From: Chytridium lagenaria
Taxonomy: Eukaryota > Chytridiomycota > Chytridiomycetes > Chytridiales > Chytridiaceae
Assembly: GCA_025449115.1 (NCBI GenBank)
Contig: JAHLKC010000034.1
Span: forward strand, 62,001-126,000
Direction: 5' to 3'
Length of the DNA: 64,000 nucleotides
This document shows, one piece after another, positions 22,901-38,138 of the stretch (the stretch's first letter is position 1; each line of letters starts with the position of its first letter). The notes under the pieces were generated by a model. The model was not told where the DNA came from and did no database searches. It saw only the letters and a program-made list of their open reading frames with translations. A program made the position numbers and the translations under genes.

Positions 22901-24659
22901 CATTTGTTCGTACCTGTTTAACTGAAAGATAAAAATGCATGACTGTATAAATAACTAAAGTATTCTATAATAAAGGTGGTGGCCTGGAGCCATTTGAGGA
23001 TGTCGCATTGCAGAGGCTCTCCGCCAGCTATGCGAATCCGTAGATACGCAGCCTGTGATAAGCATACCCTCATTAGTCACAACAAGCCCTCCAATCTCCT
23101 CCTTTAACAGCGTCGAGCATTCAGGTTCCCACAAGGATTACGTACCTGTATTAGGTAATTACCTACATTAAATTCTATCGTCCACTCTCTAATATCGCCT
23201 TAGATCCCAACAATCCCTTTGTTCTTCCGGCTCGTCCCTCGTCCAGTTTTCCTCTTGAATCATTTGAGAAAGATGATGATTTCTTGGACTTCCTGTTCGG
23301 AGATAGTCTAGCTGACCTATCGCTGGCCCGACGAATGCAGCGAAGAAAAGCATTTCCCCAGTCCTACCCGAAGCACTATTTACATCACCCGCCAAACCAA
23401 AGGAGTTGCGACGTTCTTCACCCAAGCACACGGATTCATTCTTTACATCGCCTGCAAAGCCGCCGCGTTCTTCGCCGGTACTTCATAGAAGACCCTCGTG
23501 ATGGATTCATCCCCATACAAGTTCCGTCCGTTCCAACACCATCCTTCCTCACATTCCAAACTCAACATTCTGCCTGCTCCGCCTGGAAGCACCCCCAACT
23601 TTAATGGGAGACCACCGCTTTCCAACATTGGACAATCGATGGCGACGCCTTCCTCATCTGCGATGCGGGATGTGAAAACAATGGTTGGGAGCTCCGGTTC
23701 TGTGAATATCTTCCGCGGACGAGGAACTGTTCAAGTTCAAGTGAAACCTAAACACGACGAGAAGAAACATACCGAAGTTATCAAGCCTCCAATCCTACCT
23801 CGCATTTCTCCACGGAAGACTATCGTGGTGGACAAGAAAGGAGGGAAAAGCCCGCCTTACTCTTCTCCCACGGTGTTTATCAAAGGTGACCCATCACATG
23901 CCATTCTTCAGAGGCATTTGGCGCGTACTGCTGGATTGGTCAACAAGACTTCAAAGCCACGGAAAGGTCGAAAGAATGACGAAGTTATTGATCTCTCAAG
24001 CCCCCCAAAACTTACCACCTCAAAAACTTTTGCAAAGCTTTCAGAGAGTTTCGATAATGTGGCTTCGAGCCCACCAAGACCGAGTCCATCCAAAACAGCT
24101 GGTAGACAGAGCGCGAATCTTTCTGTTAGTTTAAGCCCGTGGAAAATTAGCCCCAAAACATCACGTAGGTTAAAGGTTTTGCACACTATCACTTACATTT
24201 CCTAGTTCAAGACGCCTTGAAAGAGAATGATGATGCCCGTCGGGAGGAAAAAGCCAAGGCTCAGACTGAAACTAACCCATCAACAACGTTGGCTGTCCGA
24301 AACGTCCCTTCCAAAGCTCACAAAAAGGTTTATATCCGGAACTCATTTTTTTTTATCTTCGAGCTATATCTGTTTATCTCTCCTTCAATATCTTTTTATT
24401 CCGTTATTGTCGACAAATACTGATCAATTTTGTAGAGAAAACATGAGGTCATCGCTCATGACGATAAGCAAGGTGAAGGGCGCGTTTTGCGCAAAAGAGT
24501 TGATCATGGTTTAATTGATCATGTTTATAAGACTGTGAGTTTGTTCATTATTTTTCGTTTTTTTTGGAATGAGTTTTACTAAAGCACCTCTAGAGACGTA
24601 GCGGTCGACTTCTGGCAGAGGCTCTCGCTGGTCGAAACCGCCTGCGCGACTTGATTTAA
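19983..24659 (+). CDS. GON4L-like nuclear protein with SANT-like repeats and AT-hook
   Basis: The start ATG at 19983 opens a disordered basic and acidic N-terminus, including VDEDFFNFFNEDG and DDDFEDQEGDADY. Next comes ELDHLFEEYLNGL, then ADQLLLLRIQMQQSVQLTSQ (about 21200-21260), the signature helix of GON4L proteins. Two SANT/Myb-like units follow. HEDALLVRGLISFGCSDI with QAHCLPARSIADIQDR lies at 21770-21930, and a unit with GIHKFGKDFKRQ lies near 22090. After these come an AT-hook (KRGRGRPKK, near 22330) and a long Ser/Pro-rich tail. The tail carries a SUMO-interaction-like NDEVIDLSS (23975-24000) and ends RRSGRLLAEALAGRNRL. GON4L relatives act in transcriptional repression and cell-cycle control. 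Many small introns and some indels break the frame, so the exon model is approximate. The tail after about 22680 could belong to a separate gene. Confidence 0.55.
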
Positions 24660-24903
24660 TGACCGAAATGAGGATTTAGTGCCCTGTAATTTAATTGTTT
24701 GCGTGAAGCTGAAAATGTTATTCCTGACTGTTATTTATTTGAAAATGAAATTAAAGAGTTTATGATGTGATTATTAAAAAAAGCTAAAGGTTGAATGAAT
24801 ACTCAGACTTTTGAAAAATTACGCACACCTAGTAGCGGTGGTGGATGCTGGTGTTGATGCTAAAATTTGAAGCAGGGTGTTGGCCGATTTGAAAAATTTC
24901 AAG

Positions 24904-25448
24904 ATGAAGATGAATGAAGGGGTCGATGGAGACGATGGCCACTTGGACATGATGTCCTTCACCAGAACAAAAGGATATTCACAAGGATTCTTCAGCTGCT
25001 TCAAAGACCTTCCAACCACGATTTTCACCTACTTTTGTAGTTGCGTCGTTGTGGGCATCACTGCTGGCAAGCTATGGAACGATGAGGAGTTTGATGTGAA
25101 CGCATGTATCTGTGCTGGGAATGCTGCATATCGTATTCGGAGACACACTCAGATCCTCTTTGGTATCTCTGAAAGCGAGTCTGCTTCTTCATGCGCTGTC
25201 GGATGCTTTGGATGTTGTGCGGTGGTGCAGGTAAGACTTTTACAAATAAGCTAATTTCCTCAAAATGGTCTTTGAATGATGGTCGATGTATGTGTTTTAT
25301 TATATTTTCTTGACTGCAGGATGTTCATGAACTTCAAACGAGAGGGGATCATTACGCCGTTGTTCAGCAAGGCTCACACAAAACAGCCTGGAGGTATTTC
25401 TCCAATGACAGCGACCAAGACAGATCAATCTTTCACACGGCTCGATGA
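24904..25448 (+). CDS. PLAC8-family cysteine-rich protein
   Basis: The first ATG in frame is at 24904 (MKMNEGVDGDD). The domain contains FFSCFKDLPTTIFTYFCSC, GITAGKLWNDEEF, NACICAGNAAYRIRRHTQI and CFGCCAVVQ. After an intron from 25231 to the AG at 25318-25319, DVHELQTRG completes the CC-x-x-C-Q-x-x-EL-x-x-RG hallmark of PLAC8 proteins. The stop is at 25446-25448. Family members are small, membrane-associated, cysteine-rich proteins, in plants linked to metal resistance and cell-number control. The fungal role is unknown. The length of roughly 150 residues is normal for the family. Confidence 0.85.
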
Positions 25449-25843
25449 GGCAGTCCCTTAATTGGACAGCTATCCAAGCTTTAGCCGCAGAAAAGGGTCG
25501 GGATATTCATTTTGTGTAAAGCCGCGCTGGCCGCAGCCCCTCAACTATGAAGCCATTCCTTTTCCCTTCGTTCTTATTCACCGTTTTATTCATTTTCACA
25601 ATAAAGCGACACTGCACAATACTTAGCGCTCATAAGCTAGGCCTTCGACCCATCGCCATCAATACCCGAGTCGATTACCCCTGGTCTTTCATCAACGTCA
25701 TTGCTTTGTGGAACCAACGGCCAAAACAAAAACTTGACAACTTGAGGTGCTGACAAGTGGAACGGTCCCTCTAACAAAAGCTGCACTCTCTCCCTGCGGA
25801 GAGGCGAACGCGGTTGAGATTTGAACAGGGGGATCTTGTGAAA
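25449..25843. other. Intergenic, nothing recognised
   Basis: This is the spacer between two plus-strand genes. A plus-strand open frame at 25547-25753 has a hydrophobic start but no continuation or domain. Promoter function for the DPY-30-motif gene is assumed. Confidence 0.4.
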
Positions 25844-26685
25844 ATGGACGCCAACTACTTAAAGCATACCATTGGGCCGGTGCTCAGCGCTGCCATCAGT
25901 GCCCTTGCCTCTCACACCAACGTCGTAGAACACCAAGTTCCATACAAGCAAAGCATTAGTAGCATCACAGCAAATCGACCATCCACAGTTGAAAACAACA
26001 GAGAATCCGTTGCAGGCAAACGAAGCTCTGTTTCGTCTGCCGCTGCAGCCGCAGCGGCCGCCACATCCAACTCACATTCCTCCACCCGTCCCGTCGGTTA
26101 CATTCAGCAAGAAGTTATTGAACTCCCTGATCCCGTGTCATTTGTAGCGCGCTATCTTATACATCATGACACTCTTGGTCCAATTCTGGAAGAAGACCGT
26201 CAAAGGTCTAACAAGATCCGTGGCATGTATGGGACGTTTCTGGCAAGGGAGAGGTCGTTTCAGGATGCCAAAAAGAGGGTTTTGAATGATATCAAGACAA
26301 GAGGGCAAGAGATGGAGGCGGGCTTGGAGGAGAGCGCTGTGCCGAGAATTGGAGGTGCGAGGAGAATGACACGGAAGGATAATAGTACTGTGGCGGAGGC
26401 GGAGGTCGCTTCGACTGGGTGACAGAAACTACAGCTGCAGCTGAAGTACCCACACAGAAGCAAGAAGAGGTACTGGCTGCCGATGAACGTGAGAACTCGG
26501 AGGGAATTGTTTCCGGAGAATCTGTTCCGCCCATAGACTTACCGGTATCTGTGGAGCAGCCGGCAGATGATAAGGCAGAAACTTTAAAACCGGATGAGGA
26601 GGTGACTCCAGCAGTAGATGCTGGTTCAAGTGAAATTGAATTACCGGCCCCGACTGAGCCAGAGGAGAAGGAGGAGGAGGATTAA
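25844..26685 (+). CDS. DPY-30-motif protein with interrupted motif
   Basis: The ATG at 25844 gives MDANYLKHTIGPVLSAAIS, matching the first helix of the DPY-30 dimerisation motif (YLK...V.P.L..AL..L). A Ser/Ala-rich insert of about 65 residues follows. Then comes the second half, ELPDPVSFVARYLIHHD (about 26120-26170), matching the DP-x-x-FLA-x-YLL element. A charged helical region leads to an acidic Glu-rich tail reached after a one-base frame change in a GGG run near 26417. DPY-30 motifs occur in COMPASS subunits and in ciliary proteins such as radial spoke and adenylate-kinase partners. The long variant architecture fits the ciliary type better, which would suit a zoosporic fungus. That role is inferred. 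Confidence 0.6.
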
Positions 26686-27029
26686 TATTAATTCTTTGGC
26701 CGTTGATATTACTGTACATCTTTTTAGTCTATAAAGTGTGCTTGCATCTTGACGCAAGTCATACTCGACAAATGATGCCTTTTTCCTCTACTCCCGTCAG
26801 TCTTGTGGACGCGGGCAACTCTCTAACATCCACAGTTCAGTGCGGTCTTCATTTTCTGAACGCATTTCAAAGGGGACAGGGGGTGGGCGGCTGATGGCAG
26901 TCAAAAAGCAAAGACAAGGGGGGCCTTGCGACAACTCCGCATTTTAAAAAAGCTTGGTGACAGGAAACGTATTTCCTTCAGTCTCCAGCGATGCCACCGA
27001 CGAAGATAACATTATCGTTGGATCATAAC
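26686..27029. promoter_or_regulatory. Upstream region of the S41 peptidase gene
   Basis: The spacer separates two plus-strand genes. It contains a TTTTAAAAAAG element near 26943 about 85 bases before the next ATG, which could serve as a weak TATA equivalent. Nothing else was seen. Confidence 0.3.
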
Positions 27030-29753
27030 ATGTCTATTATCCGGCTTTGCCTACTCGTTGTCCTCTGGAGTGTTCCAGGTATATAGAGACGCTTTAATGA
27101 ATCAAAACTATATTTTAGTCCGAACGACTTTAAACCATCCTCAGCGTTTGCACAGGATCCATGCGCTACCCTCGCAAGCAAGAACACCACCGTTATCACG
27201 ATTGAAGATGCCTTCGGATGCTTCAGATCATTCCCCATCACGCCAGCTATGAAGCGTAATCAAGCAGACGCACTCAAGAGCTATTTCGAGCTGTATGAAA
27301 CGTCTCCCGCATATCCTTCCGCCCCCTAACCCTCATTTCAACGCAGATATCCGTACCTCGACATCGCCAAATCATCATCCGCACCTCTCTTCCCCTCCTC
27401 CATCGACCTCCTGCCCGAGATCGACCGTATTGCTAATGACCCCACCATCACCTCCGAATTTGAGTATCAATCCCGTCTCGTCGATCTCGTCACCTCCCTC
27501 CATGACGCGCATAGTTTCTATCAACCGTCATGCTTCACCTCAGTCCGGTTTTTCCAGCCTTGGGTGATTGCTGCGAGGTATCCGGAGGGATTACGAGGAC
27601 AGCCCGAGTTGTATTTGAGGGAGACGGTGGTTGATGGGAGTTATGCGTTTTCAGAGTATGCGAGAGAGGCGGCACCGTTTTTAAGCGGGTTGATGGGAGA
27701 GTTTGAGAGGTTTTGGAGGGGGGCGTTGGGGAGGGAGGCTAGAGAATTTGTAGGATACAGTATTGTGTCTATTGATGGAACTGATGCTGCGGTACTGTCT
27801 CTCTATGAATACTACACTGCTTTTGCTGTATTGATTTTCTTTACATTCCTCGTTGGATTTAGTTATTATTATCGGACTAACACACCACATTGTTACTTGT
27901 AGACATACGTGCAAAGGTTTGCCGACAGACTTGCTGGCGTCTCGCGCGAGCCAGACTCTCGCTTCAACCTTGTTCTTCCCACCACAGCGTATGTCAACGG
28001 GTCCATGCGTCTTTTGGATGGTCTTATTTATCGTGTTGCCTCCCCACCCTCCGACTTTTCGGCAAAGCGAACTTACAGACTCAGAAGTCCTAATGGCGTT
28101 GAAGTAGACGTGATGCACCTTGGGCAGGATACTTGAGGACGCCAATTTTATTCAGGGATAGTGCTAGCTACTACCGGCAATATTGTACAAGAAGAATGTT
28201 TGCGTCAGTGTCAGCTGGGGCAGTTGGAGGTGCAGAAAACCCGGGATTGTTGCAGATTGCTGTGGAAGAGGTTGAAGAGGAAAGGCTTCGTGGGTTCTTG
28301 GACTTGCCGAAAGACCCTTTTAAAGGCCATAATACTATGCATCCCCCAGCAGTAGATTGGGCCGAAGCAGGGACACTTGCACGCGCTCAAGCTAAAGGTA
28401 TCCCCGAATCTCCTTACGATTGCACGAGCCACGCGTCAAATGGGATCTTCAAGAATGTTTGGAGTGGATCTCTCCAGACCCATAGTGTCTGATGAAGACT
28501 CAGCGTTTTATATGTTGGATGATGGGGAGACGGGAGTGTGGGTTTTTCAATCTGTTGTACCGAGTGATTTGTCGAGTAGGGGATTGGCGAGCTGGATCTC
28601 GACCGTTGTAAATGGGTTGTTGACGCTTGAGGCTGGAGGAGCTAGAAACCTTCTTATTGATGTATCAAGGAATGGAGGAGGCGTGATTTGTTTGGGGTAT
28701 GCGTTAGTTGAGGTGAGATATGAATAGTTCTCATTTTTCGCCAGCGCCTTTTTCATTACTTCGCAAGATTATCTTTCATGCTGTTCTATTTTGCTTACAT
28801 TGTTATTGATAGTACCTATTCCCCAACACACCTTCGTCGAGTATGACATTCGCCTCTCTCCCACCATGAGCTTTCTCTCACGCAATGCCGACGCCCCTTC
28901 CACCACTGGCAGTTCGAGTGCAACCTACTTTTCCACCGGCGACTTACGATCCGTCAATGGATCTCCTAGTATCCTTGATCCTGGCCGGACATTTACGCGT
29001 GGAGGCAGTGAATCGACATATTCGAATCAGTTTGAATATACGACATGTAAAGACTTTACGCGCCAGTTTTTGGAATCGGTGCCGAGGTTGGAGAGGGGAT
29101 GGAGGGCGGAAAATGTGGTGTTTGTGAGTGATGGAGTTTGCGGAAGTACGTGTGCGGAGAGTGTTAGGTAAGGATTGTTGGCTTTTTGGTTTTTCTTACT
29201 GCGTCATATGGAGGATGTAAGTGCCTCTGCCTTCCGCAAACCTATAAGCCGACCACTTTTTCCTTTTAGTTCACATTACTAATCATTGTTTTTTTCTAGA
29301 GCCCTTCGCGACGGTCGCAACGTCCGCAGCGTCGTCTACGGCGGTCGGACTGGCACCTCCTTCCAGCCAACCTCGTACGAAGGTGGAGTTGTCGCCCAAT
29401 TTGGTGAGATCCTCTCCGACGCAACCAGCGTCTCCACACGCGCCAACACATCTCGTCCTCGAAATCCACTTCCGCAACCCTTCCTCCTTCCCGCGCTAGG
29501 CAGCATACCGATTTGGGAATGTTATAGCCCGGCTGGACAGATGAATGATGTGCCGGCCGAATTTGTGCCGCAGAGGGCGGAGAGACTTGTTGTTGTGAGG
29601 GATCCGTTGGATAGGGCGAGAGTTTGGGAGGCTTTTGCGGAAGGACTTAGGACGGGTGGCGTTAGGTGTGCTGATAGAGCCTACGAGGCCGATAAGGTTG
29701 AGGAAGAGAGAAAAGAATTGATATTCGAAGGATGGTCAGGATTTTTTGCGTAA
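27030..29753 (+). CDS. Secreted S41-family (CPAF-like) serine peptidase
   Basis: A signal peptide (MSIIRLCLLVVLWSVPAFAQ) is split by an intron at about 27079-27144. The mature protein has DPCATLASKN, DAFGCFRSFPITP, LVDLVTSLHDAHSFY, RFFQPWVIAARYP, VGYSIVSIDGTDA and YVQRFADRL. A PDZ-like stretch follows, then VWVFQSVVPSDLSSRG, RNLLIDVSRNGGG, and VVFVSDGVCGSTCAESVR (about 29117-29167). Ser in CGSTC is the expected nucleophile of fungal CPAF/S41 peptidases. After another intron the tail is RNVRSVVYGGRTGT to the stop at 29751-29753. It is likely an extracellular protease for nutrition. Frame changes near 28130 and 28480 are unresolved introns or indels. The family is well supported, the exon model less so. 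Confidence 0.75.
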
Positions 29754-30340
29754 TGATGTAGACGCGATCACTTATAACTTATCAATACCTTACTGCAATT
29801 ATTTCAATTTTGTTGTGATTTTTGTTTCACTTACTACGATTATGTCAGTTTTCTTGTGATTGTTTGTTTCATACTTTTTCTATCCTTTTTGTTATTCTAC
29901 ATCGAGACGGATGGGATTTACTTTGATCTTTTTCATGTTTTTTTTCTTCTTTCTTTTTTTTTTTTTTTCTTTTTAAAAACCCACTTTTTTCCCCTTCTTC
30001 TTTCCATTATCCTATTCTTTTCTAATTTTTTTTGGAAGTTTTCGATTACTTTAGCCTGGATTAAAAATCCAATGATTCAATGGACGAAAATTTGTTAACA
30101 CAGTATACTTGCAGAAGTACAATTATGTCTAGAAAAACTATCGTAAATATAATTGCGGTGAATAGTAGTATGCCAAACGAAGAAATATGAGAAGCCCCCA
30201 AAACCCAGTGGATATAAATTAATGATGCAAAACAATAGAAAAAGGCGAGGTGTTGATACAGTCATTAACGTCACTGCGACGATGGGAATGCAGAAAAGAA
30301 GGAAGAAAGAAAAAAAACTACATCGGAAATCATCCCTTCC
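29754..30340. other. T-rich intergenic between convergent genes
   Basis: The region holds long T-rich tracts (about 29860-30010) downstream of the peptidase, and an A-rich tract (30300-30320) downstream of the RGS gene on the other strand. Both look like 3' end regions. No gene was seen. Confidence 0.55.
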
Positions 30341-32279
30341 CTAATCCAACGAAGTCCATGAAGCCAAGGTTCCTCCCCTCTTCTTGTGTACGCTAGTCTC
30401 AACTCTAGCCTCCAGCACAGGCTTTCTCAAATGATCTGGAAGGGCAGGCATAGGCGGCGCGTCGTCTCCCGAAACAAACTCCCCGGACGCTGCACCACCT
30501 TTTTTCCCAAACCACCCGCCCTTTTCTGTAGTCGGCGTCTTTGACGACAAAAAGCCCCCACCCTGATGTTGGTGCAGCTCCAGCGGACTTGGGTTTGGCA
30601 GCAAAGTTGTCGTCAATGGCCATGCCAAAGTCCTCCGGGCTCTATTGAGAGAGGCGGTAGAGACGTCAGTGGGGCGAGTTTTGCTTGGTGAGGTATTGAG
30701 GGATTTATTTGAGGCGCTGATAGATTTAGTGGAGAGACTGCGAGACATTGAGGGTGGTGAGCTGTTATGTGAGTTATGAATTGATGAATTTGATAGTGAC
30801 GGAACAGGTGGGGTAGGTGTGACTTCAGTGGGCTTGGGGTTGAACATAGAAAGTTTACGTGGACGTCCGGCGTTGGTGGTTTAGAAAAATTTGATCCGCT
30901 TGTAACAGAACCTTGGTCCGAATCCAGAGGAGGCGCAGGGACGGTAGACGAGCTAATGCTGTTGGAAGTCTGAGATGATGTTGAGCTCCTTCGTGACATC
31001 GGAGGACTTGGCATACCTGTCGAGTCTGCGCCACCGGCCATCAGAATCGACGATGAGTGCCGGAGGTTGCTCGTGCTTCTTTCCGCTGATCCAGGAAGAC
31101 TTCCCGTGGAGGTTTCACCGCGGCGTCCTTTTTTCGTTTCCAGAAGGAAGTTATGCCCTTTTTCTTAGGGGAGGGGCTAGCGGTTGCGCTGGATGGTGTG
31201 GAATCACGATCTTGTTCTGCCTGAATGGCGGCCTGCGCCAAGAGCATCATTGCCATGTCAGGTGTGAGGTCACCCAAAGGATCTTCAAAGTCATCATCTG
31301 CAGTTTGCTGGTCCTTTTTGCCTCGCTTTCCCTCGTAAGAAGCTCTTGCTGAAGATGGAGTGCTGGATCCAGAGTCTGCTATTGAGACAGCAGATGAGCC
31401 AACCTTTGCACGCCATGCCACAAAACGCTTAAAGGTGTCGCGGTAGAGAAGGTCCACAATTTCGTCGCCTGCTGCATTAAACAAAGTCGCGGGTGGTGCT
31501 TCATCGACACCATGGTCTGAGAAACCGGGCGGAGAGGACGGGGAGTGGCTGTTGGTGGCAGAATTGTGAGAGCTACTGGAGGCGGTGGAGAGGATTGGGG
31601 TAAGGGCGGCAGCAATGCGTTTTCTGGTGGCATCTGTGACGTTGATCTCTTGTGGGGAACCTGCGACAATGAAGGTAGAGAAAATATCTATATATCGTTG
31701 CCGGAGACCATGGGGTACGAGAGTATGCGGAAGAGGAGGGAGAGTGATGAGGACGGACGACGCCGGTTGGATGTTGGAGGCAGCCGACGGATCGGAATCG
31801 GCCTGAAGGCCTGTGGAAGTGATCACAGCTGCACGCAGAAAACGTGCAAGAGCATGGGTTGAGCCGGCACTACGGGCAGATTCATAAGCTGCGGCCTCCT
31901 GTATTGTTGCAGCAAGAATAGAGCTGGCGACGAGGTCTTCTAGCTTGGTCAATTCCTGGTAGAACTGAATGTTCTCACCACAGTGCTCCAGCTAAAAACC
32001 AAAGATTAGAAAAAAAATAGCAACAGATCCAGAATAAAGTCGATACTCACCTCAACGTACTCAACAAAAGCGGTGTGCAGCTTTGGATCCACCATCACCC
32101 TTGCAAACCACTCTCTCGTGAACTGTACAGTCTCATCCTTTGGGAAGGTCAGAGCGCCCTCGATGTTTTCCAGGTGAGGGGATCTTGTAAAGAGGAAGCA
32201 TTCCGATAGAGGCAGCGTCTGTGCGGACGTTTTCTATCGAATGCGTTCTCGACGGAGGTTGCAACTGGACGGTGGCCAT
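30341..32279 (-). CDS. RGS-domain protein
   Basis: The start is the ATG at 32279 (MATVQLQPPSRTHSIENV). A frame change near 32180 precedes TFPKDETVQFTREWFARV, VMVDPKLHTAFVEYVELE and HCGENIQFYQEL, the first half of an RGS fold. A Ser/Ala-rich insert follows, then RYIDIFSTFIVAGSP, QEINVTDATRKRI and EIVDLLYRDTFKRFVAWR (about 31410-31720), the second half. RGS proteins accelerate GTP hydrolysis by G-alpha subunits at the plasma membrane. The domain is stretched by an insertion of about 60 residues, as in several fungal RGS-like proteins. The C-terminus is Ser/Pro-rich and ends KKRGGTLASWTSLD. An intron lies at about 31992-32051, and frame changes near 31060 and 30850 are probable indels. Confidence 0.72.
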
Positions 32280-33722
32280 TTGCAGATCAGATAGGATTCA
32301 ATCCCGATCAATATACAGCCTTTGGTTTCAATAAGCTTTAAAGTTTAATCCCGTTCAACTTTCCCCAACAACGCCTTTTGCACTGCAATTAAGACGGCCG
32401 TCGTCCCGTCGTTGTGGGTGAAAGTGTGATTTCGGCTCGAAGATTTATTTTTGGACGGCAATCTCTTTCAAAAAAAAAAAGATGGATGGCGTTCCAGCAT
32501 TAAGCGACTTCCCAAAGACGCCGTCAGCAAGAGAACAAGAAAAGATGTAATGGCCCTTCTTCTGAATACGGTGTGCTGTATGTAGTGTGGATGTGTTTTG
32601 CGCTGAGTGATTTTAAAAAACAGACCAGAGGAAGAATCTCCGTTTTTCGTGCTATTAATTTATTGGTGTGAATTTTAGCTATGCGTATAAGCCAAATGTG
32701 CCGAGCAGAATAGCCCCCTTTAGCCTCGGTCGGGTTTTGACTCCGAGTCGCTGCAAAAAATGGCAAAAGGACGCCAATGAAAAAGACGCCAAAACCAAAC
32801 AAAATTCCAGTCTCCAGATGCCTCGCCACGTGTATTTTTGCCGTGTTTTCTTGACGCGTGTGGCGTCAAATGGGCGTTCCCTTAGTAATAATAAAAGGTG
32901 GTCCAAAATCTCGTGGATTTCAGACAAGGACAGCGACAAATCTGAACTCGGCCGACACCGTCACAACTCACAACTGCCTTCTGCGGCCTTCACACGGCAT
33001 ACGCGACTAGTGCGCTCGCTGAAGTCTTTTATGGCTTGGTCTGTGATTGAATCATCTGCTTTAATAACAATGGCCGGGATGTTCTTTACGTGTCTGTTCG
33101 GGTTTTCCAAAACCTCTGGTGGAAAAATTCCTATCGACATCTTACTATGGAATGCAAAGCCGATCGGCCAGAGCCTTAACAATGTTGAGCTTTTCTCAAC
33201 ATGGCTCAATGTCCATTGTTCGTCTGTGCAACGAAAGCTGGATATCTCGAGGCTTTTGGCCACTGCTGGTTCTTAAAAGGTATATTCGGCACACCGAACA
33301 ATGTTCTACAGCATGCGCATTGAGTCATTCTTTTACTCAATCCAAAGGTGGGCGTTGCGATCCATCCATCTTTCTGTCGATGGTCGTACTTTGATCAGTA
33401 TAAAGAGCCTCCTCTCAGCTGTTTTGTTAGAAGCGTGGAGATATATAGCCGATTATAAGTGAAAGACAAGGTCTCGACCGACGCTTTCGAGTGCGCGACC
33501 AGCAGATCACTGAAGCTGCCGCCAGAAAAAACGTCGTTGATATTCAACAAAAAGAATAATATCCAGGTGGATGGGCCGCTGAACCGTGTGCATTCAGCTG
33601 AGGAGACCAACAAATAGTTGAAAGCAGTTGAGCATCTGCTGGATCGCTTAACACCAGATCTCACATAGTCGAAGGAGGCAATCAGACATTCGTAAGCGGC
33701 TGAGCAATAAATCGGTTTGGAG
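32280..33722. other. 1.4 kb divergent intergenic, no supported gene
   Basis: The region lies between divergently transcribed RGS and kinase genes. Open frames on both strands around 32670-33400 have no recognisable domain. A TATAAAG at about 33398 could belong to the kinase promoter, although it is 325 bases before the ATG. Confidence 0.4.
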
Positions 33723-37095
<3,373 letters not shown>

Positions 37096-37362
37096 ATATC
37101 TCACAATTAAATTAAATCTTGCTTAATGGCTCCTTATTACATCCCTTGCAATTTACTGTGCCGGACTCCTTGCAACGTCGTTGAAATCCGGCCTTAGTCC
37201 TTCTCGAAGAATATTCTTCCACGGAATTCAAATTGCAAACAGCTCCAATCATACGTGCATGCTTGAACAGAATATTCTAGACGAGAATATCGGACTTACA
37301 AACCAGATGATAAGACTTCATTGCTCATTATTCTTCCCCTTTCACCTTAAAAAACTACAGAC

Positions 37363-38138
37363 ATGATTGCAGCTCAACTTCAGCGCTCCATCGTCACGCT
37401 TCTGGTCATTTGGGCAGTTAATCCCCTCTTTGTCGTTGCGCAGCCTGGACTGATCATTTACACGCCTTACGCCGATACCCAAGTGAAGCCCGGAGACTCT
37501 GTTGTAAGTACCCCTCTTTAACTGTCATGGGAAAGGGAAAAGAAAAGTCGGAAACTGATTTTGGCGCTAAATATTCCCTACAAAGACCATTCAATGGGAT
37601 TACTTCCCTTCCGGGAGTCCTGGCATCATGGGTGAAGAAGTTATCGAATTCAACCTTCAAGATCTCAGGGATGGTGCTGAGGTCGGAGTACCACTCACAA
37701 GGCTCGCAGGATCGTTTGCCGCAAAGCTTAAGACTGCTACCGTCACGATTCCAACCGACGTTCCGTCTGGAGCCTTTGTAAGTTTATACTAACAAAGGAC
37801 CAAATGAGATTTTCTGATCTCTGCATCTCCCAGGCACTGTCAACAATGGTTTACAATACTTACTTCTCAAGCCCCAAGGTAAACATTTGTATTTATCAAA
37901 TATCATGTCAATTAGCCTATCACTAACTCTTCCCCTTGTGAAACAGATTGTTATCGTAGGAGGTGTTCCGGCGCCTGTAAAAGCTGAAGTCTCACAGCCA
38001 GCTGCCGGAGCGGCGGTGGCGGCTGTCGCATCCCCTGCCGTTGGAGCGACAAGTACCAGATCCAATGGCTCGTTCCAGATCCACGTTCCCCTTTGGATCT
38101 CAATGATACCTGCTGTTCTTTCGTTCCTGCTTGTATAA
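37363..38138 (+). CDS. Kre9/Knh1-like GPI-anchored cell-wall protein
   Basis: A signal peptide (MIAAQLQRSIVTLLVIWAV and on to VVAQ) precedes the beta-sandwich of yeast Kre9/Knh1-type proteins: LIIYTPYADTQVKPGDSV, TIQWDYFPSGSP, then ATVTIPTDVPSGAF. Three introns are clean: 37504-37583, 37778-37832 and 37879-37946. The C-terminus is an Ala-rich spacer, a small-residue site (RSNGS) and a hydrophobic tail (WISMIPAVLSFLLV), typical of a GPI signal. The role is likely in cell-wall glucan assembly or surface organisation. Unlike most neighbours, no frame error is seen, so this model should be exact to a few bases. Confidence 0.82.

Noticed and set aside
32668..33276. 202-codon plus-strand frame and overlapping minus-strand frames
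   Set aside because: No domain on either strand, and the reading depends on noncoding-like sequence between divergent promoters.
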